Positions 26,230 through 34,815 of a stretch of 64,000 bases of DNA are shown here, in pieces; within the stretch, counting starts at the first letter, position 1, and the number at the start of each line of letters is the position of its first letter. The stretch covers positions 1 to 64,000 of the forward strand of contig JANXSE010000299.1 of NCBI GenBank assembly GCA_025356695.1. The letters run 5' to 3'. Below the pieces are notes generated by a model. That model was given only the letters and a program-made list of their open reading frames with translations. It had not been told where the DNA came from and ran no database searches. The DNA comes from Betaproteobacteria bacterium. Lineage in GTDB: Bacteria; Pseudomonadota; Gammaproteobacteria; Burkholderiales; SG8-41. A program made the translations under genes and the position numbers.

Positions 26230-26988
26230 TCAGCGCCCCGGCTGCATGCCTGTTTCTTTATAGACCTTCGCCGCTTCGAACGATGACAGATAGTCGAGCA
26301 GCGCCTTCGCCGCTGCCGGCGATTTCGCCTTGGCGTGTATAAACCCGACAAGCCCGGTCGGCGTGGAAATCTCGCGCGGCAGAATGCCGACGACATCAAC
26401 ACCCGGATCGTGGATCTCGCTCAGAAATGTAAGACCGAGTTCAACCTCGCCTTTCGCAATCACGGCCATCGCCGCTGCCCCGCCCTGCACGCGCACGATC
26501 TTCGGTTTCATTTCTTCGAAAATGCCGAGTTGTTTGAGCGTCGCATCAAAACTGACGCCGGCGGCTGCACCGCGCGCGCCGTCCGGATACGAAATCGTCT
26601 TTGCGGCGAGCAGCATTTTTTTCACCGCCTCCGCAGTCGAAATGTCGGGCTTCGGCGCGCCCTTGCGCACCGCGACCGCAACGGCAACAGTGGCGAGCGG
26701 CGTTTCGCTTGAATTCACTACATGGCCGGTCGAAGTGACTTCGGCGAGCGGCGGCTGCACGATAGGCACGTCGAATATTTCGCCTTTCATCACCTGCTGC
26801 TTGGTGCCGAGGCCGGAGCCGAAAGTCGCATTGACCTTGTGGCCGCTCCTGCGCTCGAAATCCGGAATCATTTTCTGGATCGGATCGCGGATGCCGCCCG
26901 GTGCGATGAGTGACACTTCGTCGGCAAGCGCACCGCCGCCGTTCATTACAATCAAGGCCGCAGCCGCCGGCAGCAGAAAATTTTTCAT
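26230..26988 (-). CDS. ModA-like periplasmic substrate-binding protein
   Basis: The product has 252 residues, starting at ATG 26988 with a signal peptide of about 22 (G-A-L-A-D). It has a class II binding-protein fold as in molybdate/accessory binding proteins: A-P-G-G-I-R-D at the first pocket loop, a G-S-G-L-G-T-K-Q-Q helix, and R-K-G-A-P-K-P-D-I-S. No ModB/ModC genes lie nearby, so the ligand is open. It is related to the leaderless protein at 48453-49145, which shares K-x-G-A-P-K-P-D-I and similar segments. It heads an operon with the MBL and Bug genes. Confidence 0.88.
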   Translation of the reverse strand: MKNFLLPAAAALIVMNGGGALADEVSLIAPGGIRDPIQKMIPDFERRSGHKVNATFGSGLGTKQQVMKGEIFDVPIVQPPLAEVTSTGHVVNSSETPLATVAVAVAVRKGAPKPDISTAEAVKKMLLAAKTISYPDGARGAAAGVSFDATLKQLGIFEEMKPKIVRVQGGAAAMAVIAKGEVELGLTFLSEIHDPGVDVVGILPREISTPTGLVGFIHAKAKSPAAAKALLDYLSSFEAAKVYKETGMQPGR

Positions 26989-27558
26989 GATGGCTCCCCC
27001 GAGTTGAAGATTTTTTTGTTGGATGTCGTTATCTAACTCAGGCAGCTTAGCAGACACGCGGCGACAAGGCTGGATACATGAAAATGGTTTTGCCGCACCG
27101 CCGCACTTACCGCCCATGCACTCCCGACGCATGATTAATTTGTGTTTTTGCAGATGCACAATTGTTTTTTTGAGCCAGATCAGATTAACCAAAATTTTTT
27201 GCAAAAGGGTATTGACGAAGACTCTTACAAGGAGTCAACTGAAAGCGCTTCGGAGATTCGGTTTGGGATAGGTTTTCAGACTAACCAGTGATGATCCGGT
27301 TGCTGCAATGTAGTTCTGCTGTTGTGCACGCCCCGTTCGCGGGTGAGCCTGATGCGGACCGGCGGCAACCACCCTCGATGCAAGTTTGAGGAGTATCCCG
27401 GATCGGACGACCGGAGTAGTTGGCCGGGTTGGTGCAGCGATGCATCCATCCGTTTCCCTGCGGGGCATGTCAGGCGTAGTTCAAGCCGTCTATGGAGACA
27501 CTCTATCGATGACCTTACTGACAGCACGACTCTGAAGCCGGGACTAGTTGACCGGCAT

Positions 27559-27573
27559 ACGTCACGGTGACGT
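27559..27573. promoter_or_regulatory. Perfect palindrome (ACGTCAC-G-GTGACGT)
   Basis: There are two perfect 7-bp arms around one base, with a further partial repeat GTGACG directly after. It could be an operator or part of an RNA stem in the structured intergenic region. No regulator gene is adjacent. Confidence 0.35.
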
Positions 27574-27605
27574 GACGACATAAGCCACCGAAGGTGGCAG
27601 TTTTC

Positions 27606-27636
27606 CGAAGCCCTGCGATTGTGTCGCGGGGCTTCG
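27606..27636. terminator. Strong stem-loop, terminator-like
   Basis: A 13-bp stem (one G-T pair) encloses a 5-nt loop: CGAAGCCC.. on the left and ..GGGGCTTCG on the right. It lies 18 bp past the end of the minus-strand selenoprotein candidate. The U tract is poor on both strands (CGTTT on plus), so termination efficiency is uncertain. Confidence 0.5.
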
Positions 27637-27654
27637 CGTTTCCGCACTTCAAGA

Positions 27655-29370
27655 CTACGACTTCGTTGCCGCGGCACGCGCGCTGTCCGCCTCGTCGATC
27701 AATTGGCCAAAGGCCGGCGGCAGTTTGATTTCGCGGCCGATCACACCGGGGCAATAACCCTGCATCCACAGCGCGTGGCTCGAATGCCCGCCGCCGGCGA
27801 CAACGATGTCGATATTGGCGGCCTTCGACGCGATCGGCCACGGATCGAGCTTCATGCTTTCACGCGCGACTTCGGTCGAAGCGATTTCCATCCATGCGAT
27901 GCCGCCGGCCTTGCGCATCTCTGCCATCGGCACTTTCGAATGTTCAAACAGATATTCGCGGATCGAGTTCTTGCTCCAGCCGAGCGAGGCAAGATCGCCG
28001 GCCACGACGTTCGACAGCACAACGATGCCCGGCGTGCCCTCGTCGTAACCGTAGATGTAATGAATGTCGGGTACGCGCAGGTACTGCACAATGCGCTGCA
28101 GGCCCTGGATAACGTCTTCTTCCTTGGTTTCCTTTTTCGCACCGCGTCGGAAAATGTTGGTCGCGCCGTTGGAGAATGCCAGCGACACGCAATTGGTGCC
28201 GCGCTTGAAACCGTGACGCTCTGTCGTGTGCAGTTCCCAGCCGGCGGGCAGGCCGTCTTCGTCTTCGGCAAACACTGCGTTGGTGAAACGCATCTGGCCG
28301 AACACCGCCATGGTGCCGGTGCCGGGCAGTGCACCGCCGAGGTTCTGCTGCATCAAGCGCAGCGCGCGACCGATGCTCGCGCCGGCCGGATGCTGCGGAT
28401 CGGGGCCGAGCAGGCCGAAACCGGAATTCAAACGGATTTTCTTTGTCATCGGGCCGCTGACGATGGCCACCGCAAACGGGCTGCCCGAGGTCGCCTGCAG
28501 CAACTCGCCCATCGCCAGCGGATCGAAGAAGGCTTCGACCACGGCGATCAGCACCGGCAGATATTCGGGACGCCCGCCCGCCATCGCCAGCGCGACAGCA
28601 CAGGTTTCGACGGTGACGATGGCGCCGCGCGGCGGAAACTTGCCGAGCACATGCGCACGCGGCAACGCGGCGCCGCGCATGATCCAGTTGACGCGATCCT
28701 GCGTCGCCGGCCACAACGGCAGTCCATCGCCCCACAAATTGGCCACCAGTAGTTCGTTGGCCTTGTTCAGCGCATCTTCGTAGGTTTCACCTTCGACGCT
28801 CAGCATACGGCCGGCCCCGGCGCGCACCCTGGTCGACACCCATTTCGTCAGGCCGTCGTAGAACTCGCTCTTGCGCGCCTCGACCGGCGACAGATCCGCG
28901 CTCGGCAGAAAATTCGCGGTGGGAAAGGTCACCATCGCGATATCGGGTGCGAGCCCGATGCCGGACACCGCATTTTTCACCACGCCAATAAATTCATGGC
29001 GCGTCAGCACCACCGTCGGAATACCCAGCAACTCCAATTGCGCGGCTGCACGGCCGCACGCAGTTGAGCAGGCCCCTCAGGCCGCGTTGCCGACGATGAC
29101 AGCGTCCACCCCGCTGTCTTTGACCAACTGCACGACTTCAGCGGTGCCGATTTTCGTGTTGCCCTGCGGATAATTTTCTTCCGACAACACTTCGATGCCG
29201 GGGAAATCGGCCTCGAGCAACGTCTTCAGCAGCGGCAGCATGCGATAGGCCTGCCATTGACCGTTGGACAACATGCCGATCTTCTTGCCGGCAAGCGACG
29301 GCAGACGCGGGGCATACGGTTTCGACGCGTCCAGCGTGCCGGACGGATCGTGGAATTCGAGTTTGATCAT
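27655..29370 (-). CDS. Candidate selenoprotein: UGSC domain fused to its partner family (Sec98)
   Basis: The frame has 572 codons from ATG 29370 (GGAG six bases upstream) and is interrupted only by TGA at 29077-29079, codon 98. As selenocysteine this gives Ala-Ala-Sec-Gly-Ala-Cys, then S-T-A-C-G and a helix leading to L-G-I-P-T. Residues 1-~185 match the UGSC protein at 4210-4749, whose Sec is residue 96. Residues ~190-571 match the separate 344-residue partner at 4772-5806 (W-G-D-G-L-P at about 213, P-E-Y-L-P-V and I-G-R-A-L-R-L later). So two adjacent genes in one locus are one gene here. A hairpin after the UGA fits a SECIS. Without Sec insertion, only a 97-residue fragment would be made. 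The reaction is unknown. Confidence 0.8.
29046..29063 (-). promoter_or_regulatory. Putative bacterial SECIS hairpin
   Basis: With the U of UGA as 1, bases 17-23 pair with 28-34 (seven pairs, two of them G-U) around the loop C-G-G-C at 24-27. The loop begins 20 nt past the UGA and carries G in its second position, as in the hairpin after the other candidate UGA and in known bacterial SECIS elements. The fold was done by hand, without energy calculation. Confidence 0.55.
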
Positions 29371-29563
29371 GCGTTTCTCCATTGTGTTGGCCGCCACCGT
29401 CGTCGCGGTGCGCTTTTGCAGGCGCCATTATGGGCCGCAACGCGCGGCGGTTCCACCGCTGCGATCCGCTTTCTGATGCGAGCCGTCCGCGGCGCTATAA
29501 TTTACGGCCCTTCAACGTCGCGTCCACCGTCGCGGCCGAAAAAAATATCCCGCGGGGAGCCCG

Positions 29564-30529
29564 ATGTTTGCAACGATTCGTTTTGGCGTGCCCGCGGTGC
29601 TGCTGCTCACCAGCACCGCCCTGCAGGCGCAGGCATTCCCGGCGAAACCCGTGCGCATCGTCGTCGGCTTTGCGGCCGGCGGGCCGACCGATGTCGCCGC
29701 GCGCCTGTTGAGCCAGAAACTCACCGAAAAATGGGGCCAGCCCGTCGTCGTTGAGGTGCGCACCGGCGCCGGCGGCAACATCGCCGCGGAATTTGTCGCC
29801 AAATCGCCACCCGACGGTTACACGCTGCTGCTGCCGGCGTTCGCGCATGCGGTCAATCCGTCGCTCTATCCCGGGCTGCCGTTCGACGCCGAAAAAGATT
29901 TCGCACCGGTGGCAATGCTCATGACCTCGGCCAATTTGTTTGCGCTGCATCCGTCGGTACCGGCACGCACCATGCGCGAACTGATCGCGCTGGCAAAAGC
30001 ACAGCCCGGTGCGCTGACCTTCGGCTCGGCGGGCGTCGCCTCGGCCTCGCATCTGGCCGGTGAACTGCTCAACAGCATGGCGGGCATCCGGATCACGCAT
30101 ATTCCATACAAGGGCGCGGCGCCGGCGAGCGTCGATCTGGTCGGCGGCCATATCTCGGCGGCGTTTCCGAGCATTTCGCTGGCACTGCCGCACGCAAAGG
30201 CCGGACGCCTGCGCGTGCTCGGCATCACCAGCCTGAAACGCGCCGCCAGCCTGCCGGAGGTGCCGACCATTGCAGAGGCCGGGGTCGCCGGGTTCGAAGT
30301 ATTGTCCTGGTACGGCCTGCTCGCGCCGGCCGGCACGCCGGCGGAAACCGTCGCGCGCATCAATCAGGACGTCACGCGCGTCATGCATGAGGCCGATGCC
30401 GCCGAACGCATCAAAGCCCTCGGCGCCGAACCGGTAAAATCAACACCAGCCGAATTCGGCGCATTTCTCAAAAACGAAATGGCAAAGTGGGCGAAAGTCA
30501 TCCGCAGCGCCGGCGTGCACGCGAATTAA
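29564..30529 (+). CDS. Bug/TctC-family solute-binding protein (5 of 8)
   Basis: The product has 321 residues. CGGGGAG precedes ATG 29564; the signal peptide ends A-L-Q-A-Q (about 24), followed by F-P-A-K-P-V-R. The family motifs F-A-A-G-G-P-T-D and P-D-G-Y-T-L-L are present. It is divergent from the fused selenoprotein candidate with 193 bp between starts. As at 5833-6804, a Bug protein therefore accompanies a UGSC/partner locus, which supports a shared substrate. Confidence 0.93.
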   Translation: MFATIRFGVPAVLLLTSTALQAQAFPAKPVRIVVGFAAGGPTDVAARLLSQKLTEKWGQPVVVEVRTGAGGNIAAEFVAKSPPDGYTLLLPAFAHAVNPSLYPGLPFDAEKDFAPVAMLMTSANLFALHPSVPARTMRELIALAKAQPGALTFGSAGVASASHLAGELLNSMAGIRITHIPYKGAAPASVDLVGGHISAAFPSISLALPHAKAGRLRVLGITSLKRAASLPEVPTIAEAGVAGFEVLSWYGLLAPAGTPAETVARINQDVTRVMHEADAAERIKALGAEPVKSTPAEFGAFLKNEMAKWAKVIRSAGVHAN

Positions 30530-30553
30530 CCGATTTATTTTCCGGAGCCAACC

Positions 30554-31432
30554 ATGTTTACCCGTATCGACCATGTGATGATCTGCGTGCCCGACCTCGC
30601 GCAGGGCATTGCGCAATTCAAAAAACTCGGCTTCAACATGCACGAAGGCGGGGCGCATCCGGGCCGCGGCACGCACAACGCAATCGCTTTCAACCAGGAC
30701 GAATACATCGAGCTGCTGGCGATCCGTGACAAAGACGAATATGCGAAGGCCGCCGGCGCCAGCGGCGGGCTGACCGATTTCATCGCCGGCGGCGGCGGCA
30801 TCCGTTACCTCGTCTTGCAGAGCGACGATCTGGCCGCCGACGTGGTGGCAATGCGCGGGCGCGGCGTCGACGTCAGCGACGTGGTCGAGGGCCGGCGTCT
30901 CACGCCATCCGGCATCGAACTGAAATGGAAGGCCGCCACGCTGGGCGCGAAAAACGCATTGCCGCTGGTGTTCGTGCAGCACCTGACGCCGGTGGAAGAA
31001 CGCCGCAAGCAGGTGCCGGGCGCCGGCGCGCATCCGAACGGCGCGACGGTGCTCGACCGTGCCTACATCGTCACCGACAACGCCGAAGCGGCCGCCGCCG
31101 TCTATGCAAAAGTACTGGGCATGACGCAACCGGCGCTGGTCAAAGGCACGGTGATCATGTCGAACATGGCGGTCTTTCAAATCGGGCCGACCGGACTTGG
31201 TGTGGTGCAGCCCTATGCCGACGGCCCCGCCGCCGATGCCCTGAAGCGCCGCGGCCCCGGCCCCTTTCAGGCGCTCTATCGCACCACCAGCATGGGGGCT
31301 GCCGCGCGCTGGGCCGGCGAACACGGTTTGCCGCCGCTGCCGCGCGGCGTGCGCAACAACGGTGAGCACGCCATGCTGGCAACGCCTGACGTCGCCTGCG
31401 GCGCTTACATCGGATTTGTCGGGCCCGAATAG
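30554..31432 (+). CDS. VOC (glyoxalase-like) family protein
   Basis: The product is a 292-residue soluble protein of the glyoxalase-like type 3 (vicinal oxygen chelate) fold. The N-terminal half begins with I-D-H-V-M-I-C-V-P-D-L and includes H-P-G-R-G-T-H-N and D-E-Y-I-E-L-L; these supply candidate metal ligands (H5, H36-type and E57-type residues). A second, more divergent VOC half follows. Substrate unknown. CGGAGCC precedes ATG 30554, 24 bp after the Bug gene, so the two are probably co-transcribed. Confidence 0.88.
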   Translation: MFTRIDHVMICVPDLAQGIAQFKKLGFNMHEGGAHPGRGTHNAIAFNQDEYIELLAIRDKDEYAKAAGASGGLTDFIAGGGGIRYLVLQSDDLAADVVAMRGRGVDVSDVVEGRRLTPSGIELKWKAATLGAKNALPLVFVQHLTPVEERRKQVPGAGAHPNGATVLDRAYIVTDNAEAAAAVYAKVLGMTQPALVKGTVIMSNMAVFQIGPTGLGVVQPYADGPAADALKRRGPGPFQALYRTTSMGAAARWAGEHGLPPLPRGVRNNGEHAMLATPDVACGAYIGFVGPE

Positions 31433-31643
31433 TTTTGATTGCGCCGGCGCCTGCAAAGTACACAAAGCGGGCGCACAAAAAATTGCGGAGCAGAAACGGG
31501 GGGACCCGGTCTACTCCGCGAGCGGTCAAGCATTATGGGAGGCTGCCTGACCTGGAGATTGCAGTTCATGTTGTTCCCTGACATCGGGGGGATAGCAAGG
31601 AACAGACACGAGCCGACTATAGGCCCGACAAAGCGCACATGCT

Positions 31644-31657
31644 TTGATGCATATCAA
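31644..31657 (+). promoter_or_regulatory. FNR/Anr box (distal), perfect consensus
   Basis: TTGAT-GCAT-ATCAA matches the FNR/Anr consensus TTGAT-N4-ATCAA in all ten conserved positions. It lies about 150 bp before the ubiU start. Oxygen-limited activation of ubiUV(T) by FNR is known in enterobacteria and matches the role of these genes. Confidence 0.8.
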
Positions 31658-31736
31658 AGATATCGCCGACAAATGGCAAATAAGGCAGCGCGCAAGTTCG
31701 TGCCGCAACGATAAACCAGCTTAAACCCGCCGGATT

Positions 31737-31750
31737 TTGAGTTAAGTCAA
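31737..31750 (+). promoter_or_regulatory. FNR/Anr box (proximal)
   Basis: TTGAG-TTAA-GTCAA keeps the TTGA-N6-TCAA core of the FNR/Anr site. It is centred about 63 bp before ATG 31807. An activator at -41.5 would place the transcription start near 31785, just before the AAGGA ribosome binding site. Confidence 0.7.
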
Positions 31751-31806
31751 GCCGGCGACCGGTGCGGTTGTTAGCCTACAGCCTTCCAAAATCCCAAGGA
31801 ATGGCA

Positions 31807-32823
31807 ATGCCTCCCGTGCATCGTTTGCCGGAACTGGTTTGTCCGGCGGGCAGCCTGCCTGCGCTGAAAGCGGCGGTCGATCACGGCGCCGACGCCGTTT
31901 ATCTCGGCTTCAAGGACAGCACCAACGCGCGCAATTTCGCCGGCCTGAATTTCGACCGCAAGACGCTCTCCGAAGGCCTGCGCTACGCGCACGCGCGCGG
32001 CAAAAAAGTGCTGCTCGCCATCAACACCTTTCCGCAGGCCGGCCGCATCGCCGAATGGCAGCGCGCAGTCGATACGGCCGCCGAACTCGGCGTCGATGCG
32101 GTGATCATGGCTGACGTCGGTCTGCTCGCCTACGCCAGCCGCCGTCACCCGGAACTGCGTTTGCATCTTTCGGTGCAGGGTTCGGCGACCAGTTTCGTCG
32201 CGGTGAACTTCGCCTATCAGGAATTCGGCATCCGGCGCGCGGTGCTGCCGCGCGTGCTGACGCTGCAGCAGGTCGAACACGTCATCAACAACACCACGGT
32301 GGAAATCGAGGTGTTCGGTTTCGGCAGCCTCTGCGTGATGAACGAAGGCCGCTGCTGGCTGTCGTCATACGCCTGCGGCGAATCGCCGAACACGGTGGGT
32401 GCCTGCTCGCCGGCCAAGTTCGTGAAGTGGGACAAGAAGCCCGGCGTCATGGAGACGCGCCTGAACGGCATCCTCATCGACAGTTTCACCGACAACGAGC
32501 CGGCCGGTTATCCGACGCTGTGCAAGGGGCGCTTCGAAGTCGATGCGGCCACCTATTACGCACTGGAGGAACCGACCAGCCTCAACGTGCTACCGATCCT
32601 CCCCGACATCGTGAAAATCGGCGTCGCCGCAATCAAGGTCGAGGGCCGCCAGCGCAGCCCGACCTATGTGGCGCAGGTCACGCGCACGCTGCGCGCCGCG
32701 CTCGACAGCATCGCCGCCAGCGACAGCGCCTACGCGGTGCGTCCGGCCTGGATGGCCGAGTTGTCGCGGTTATCGGAAGGCAACCAGGCCACGCTCGGCG
32801 CCTACAACCGGCCGTGGCGCTGA
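31807..32823 (+). CDS. ubiU: UbiU, U32-peptidase-like anaerobic ubiquinone hydroxylase subunit
   Basis: The product has 338 residues. AAGGA ends at 31800, six bases before ATG 31807, which is preferred to ATG 31801. UbiU with UbiV carries out O2-independent hydroxylations in ubiquinone synthesis, using a 4Fe-4S cluster. The four cluster cysteines are recognisable as C176, C183, C200 and C239, with spacings of 7, 17 and 39 as in E. coli UbiU. The start P-E-L-V-C-P-A-G and the E-G-R-C-W segment are typical of U32 proteins. It is followed nine bases later by ubiV, then ubiT, and preceded by two FNR-type boxes. Confidence 0.96.
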   Translation: MPPVHRLPELVCPAGSLPALKAAVDHGADAVYLGFKDSTNARNFAGLNFDRKTLSEGLRYAHARGKKVLLAINTFPQAGRIAEWQRAVDTAAELGVDAVIMADVGLLAYASRRHPELRLHLSVQGSATSFVAVNFAYQEFGIRRAVLPRVLTLQQVEHVINNTTVEIEVFGFGSLCVMNEGRCWLSSYACGESPNTVGACSPAKFVKWDKKPGVMETRLNGILIDSFTDNEPAGYPTLCKGRFEVDAATYYALEEPTSLNVLPILPDIVKIGVAAIKVEGRQRSPTYVAQVTRTLRAALDSIAASDSAYAVRPAWMAELSRLSEGNQATLGAYNRPWR

Positions 32824-32831
32824 AAGCGCAA

Positions 32832-33758
32832 ATGAAAATCTCACTGGGACCGCTGCAATTTTTCTGGCCGAAAGAAACGGTGGCGGCATTCTATGCCGGC
32901 ATCGCAAAAAATCCGGCGATCGACATCGTGTATCTCGGCGAGGTGGTTTGCGAACGGCGCAAGCAACTGCGCGTCGCCGACTGGATCGCGCTGGCGCGCG
33001 AACTCGCCGCCGCCGGCAAAGAGGTAGTGCTGTCAACACGCGTGCTGCTCGAATCGCCCAGCGACATCCGTGAAACGCACCGGCTGCTGAACGAATCGGC
33101 CGATATCCCCGGCTGCCTGATCGAGGCCAACGATCTGGGCGCGGTCAATCTGGTCAAGCGCGCGCGCCCCTTCGTCGCTGGCGCACACCTCAATATCTAC
33201 AACGAGGACACGCTCGATTTTTTCCACAACCTCGGTGCGCTGCGCTGGGTGCCGCCGTTTGAATCGTCGCGCGACGCCGTACAGACGCTGCATGCAGGGC
33301 GGCCGACCGGTATGCAAACCGAGGTATTCGCCTTCGGCAAACTGCCGCTGGCGTTTTCAGCGCGTTGTTTCACCGCGCGGCACTACGATCTGAACAAGGA
33401 TAACTGCGAATTCAAATGCCTCGAACACAGCGAAGGCATGACGCTAAAAACGCGCGAACACCAGCCCTTCCTTACCATCAACGGCATCCAGACGATGTCG
33501 GCGCAAAGCCATAACCTGCTCGAACACGTCGGGGCCATGCGCGCGGCCGGCATCGACATCCTGCGCCTGAGCCCGCAGGCGCATCACATGGACGACATCA
33601 TCGCCGCCTTCGACGCCGCGCGCAGCGGCCGCCCGCATTGCGGCGCGCAAAGCGAATGGAACGAAATGGGCCTGGTTGACGGTTACTGGGTGGGCAAACC
33701 CGGCATCGTGCAATCGCCCGCCGCCGCACCTGAGCAAAACGGTCAGGTGGCGGCATGA
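32832..33758 (+). CDS. ubiV: UbiV, U32-peptidase-like anaerobic ubiquinone hydroxylase subunit
   Basis: The product has 308 residues, starting at ATG 32832 eight bases after the ubiU stop. It partners UbiU in O2-independent ubiquinone hydroxylation. The cluster ligands are C40, C179, C192 and C196, with the last three spaced as in E. coli UbiV (13 and 4). The start M-K-I-S-L-G-P and Y-L-G-E-V-V-C are conserved. The gene overlaps ubiT by four bases (ATGA). Confidence 0.96.
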   Translation: MKISLGPLQFFWPKETVAAFYAGIAKNPAIDIVYLGEVVCERRKQLRVADWIALARELAAAGKEVVLSTRVLLESPSDIRETHRLLNESADIPGCLIEANDLGAVNLVKRARPFVAGAHLNIYNEDTLDFFHNLGALRWVPPFESSRDAVQTLHAGRPTGMQTEVFAFGKLPLAFSARCFTARHYDLNKDNCEFKCLEHSEGMTLKTREHQPFLTINGIQTMSAQSHNLLEHVGAMRAAGIDILRLSPQAHHMDDIIAAFDAARSGRPHCGAQSEWNEMGLVDGYWVGKPGIVQSPAAAPEQNGQVAA

Positions 33759-34186
33759 GACAGGCGCACAGCGTGCCGCGCTTCAAACTGCCTGCCCTGC
33801 TTGCGCGCATCGGCACGCATCTGCCGCAGTGGCCGCACGCCGCCGCGCTATCGCTGGCATTGAACGCTGCCGCTGCCACGCGCCTGCTGCCGCGCGACAG
33901 CCTCGATCAACTCGAAGGCCGCACTTTCCTGATCGTGGTCACCGACGCCGGCAGCCGCGCGGCGTTCACCTGTGCCAATGGCCGCTTCAAACCGCTGTTC
34001 AACTTCCATGGCACGCCGGATCTCACCTTCACCGCCACGCTGTCGGTGTTTCTGCGCCTGCTCGCGCGCGAGGAAGACCCCGACACGCTGTTCTTCAACC
34101 GCGAACTCTCGATCGAAGGCGACACCGAGCTGGGGCTCATCGTCAAGAACATGCTCGACGCTGTCGAACTGCCGAAACTCGCCTAG
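33755..34186 (+). CDS. ubiT: UbiT, SCP2-domain anaerobic ubiquinone accessory protein
   Basis: The product has 143 residues, starting in ATGA overlap with ubiV. It is a small SCP2-type lipid-binding protein: an N-terminal helical part followed by the sheet region F-L-I-V-V-T-D-A-G and the [13 protein letters not shown] segment. UbiT is required with UbiU-UbiV for ubiquinone synthesis without oxygen and binds prenyl lipid intermediates. The three genes form one operon here. Confidence 0.93.
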   Translation: MRQAHSVPRFKLPALLARIGTHLPQWPHAAALSLALNAAAATRLLPRDSLDQLEGRTFLIVVTDAGSRAAFTCANGRFKPLFNFHGTPDLTFTATLSVFLRLLAREEDPDTLFFNRELSIEGDTELGLIVKNMLDAVELPKLA

Positions 34187-34207
34187 CACGCAGCCTTCAC
34201 AGCGCGT

Positions 34208-34624
34208 TTATTTCCGGTTCGGGTCGGCGCGGCGTTTCTTTTCCTCACCGGCGATCGCCGCCAGCATTTTCGCATCGGGATCTTTCCAGGTGCCGCCAGC
34301 GGCGCGCGCCATGTAAGCCGCGCCGCGCGCGAATTCCTCGAGTTTGAGGTCGTCACGCCCGCCCTTGGGCGGCATGCCGCGCACACCGACCCAAGCGTGG
34401 GCGGTCAGCACCGGCTGGCCCTCCGCAATCAGCGGTTTCCAGACGACCTTGTCGCCGAACTTCGGCGCGCCGGCGACACCCACCGCATGACACACCGAAC
34501 AAATTTCCTTGTAGACCTGTTCGCCCGCCTTGAGCGCCTGCGCCGCGACAGACTGCGCAAGCGTGCCGGCACCCAGCGCGGAAATGCCGGCCAGCGCCAG
34601 TGCATGATAGTGACGTTCGAACAT
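34208..34624 (-). CDS. Periplasmic cytochrome c5-like monohaem protein
   Basis: The product has 138 residues with a signal peptide of about 28 (V-A-A-Q-A). The haem site is C42-S-V-C45-H46, and the sixth ligand is probably M84 in R-G-M-P-P-K-G-G, the cytochrome c5 pattern. The C-terminal ~25 residues are charged and extend beyond the usual c5 core. The gene is convergent with ubiT, 21 bp away. The redox partner is unknown. Confidence 0.9.
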   Translation of the reverse strand: MFERHYHALALAGISALGAGTLAQSVAAQALKAGEQVYKEICSVCHAVGVAGAPKFGDKVVWKPLIAEGQPVLTAHAWVGVRGMPPKGGRDDLKLEEFARGAAYMARAAGGTWKDPDAKMLAAIAGEEKKRRADPNRK

Positions 34625-34815
34625 AAATTCTCTCCTCGATGATTTTTTGTCATTCGCCGCGAACGGCGCGCCGAAGCCGGGATTACACCAGAAAGCAGGG
34701 CTGTCGTGCCACGCCGCGAATCACCTGCCTTTCATCTTGATAACGCGCAAAACCGCCCCATATCGTTAAATGGATTGCTGGTGCCCGGCAATCGTGCTGC
34801 GCGAGGACATAAACG

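Larger units (their letters stand above)
26989..27654. other. 666-bp intergenic region, AT-richer, with many small hairpins
   Basis: No convincing protein gene is present. The left part (to ~27210) is AT-rich and must contain the promoter of the ModA-like gene. The right part contains a run of short inverted repeats: CCCCG/CGGGT near 27331, CCTC/GAGG near 27371-27391, GTCT/AGAC near 27489, a perfect palindrome at 27559 and a long stem at 27606. A TTGACG at 27212-27217 could be a -35 box, but the -10 match 17 nt later is poor. It may encode a structured RNA or be a decayed element. Confidence 0.4.
31433..31806. other. Upstream region of ubiU with regulatory sites
   Basis: About 370 bp without a supported gene. 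The right half carries two FNR/Anr-type boxes annotated separately. The left part has several G-rich short repeats (GGGGGGACC, ATCGGGGGGAT) that may be remnants of a decayed repeat or transposase flank; nothing codes convincingly. Confidence 0.5.

Noticed and set aside
27478..27500. GTTCAA resembling a tRNA T-loop, considered as part of a tRNA-Sec
   Set aside because: The flanks pair over only three bases, and no acceptor stem, anticodon arm with TCA or CCA end could be assembled around it.
27655..29037. Separate 460-residue protein starting at a TTG at 29037
   Set aside because: It would begin in the middle of the UGSC domain with no ribosome binding site, whereas ATG 29370 has a good one and gives a complete two-domain protein through the UGA.
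31433..31640. A transposase or REP-associated gene remnant upstream of ubiU
   Set aside because: Some G-rich repeats and GGAACAGACACG-like text are suggestive, but no conserved protein segment or inverted ends could be identified.
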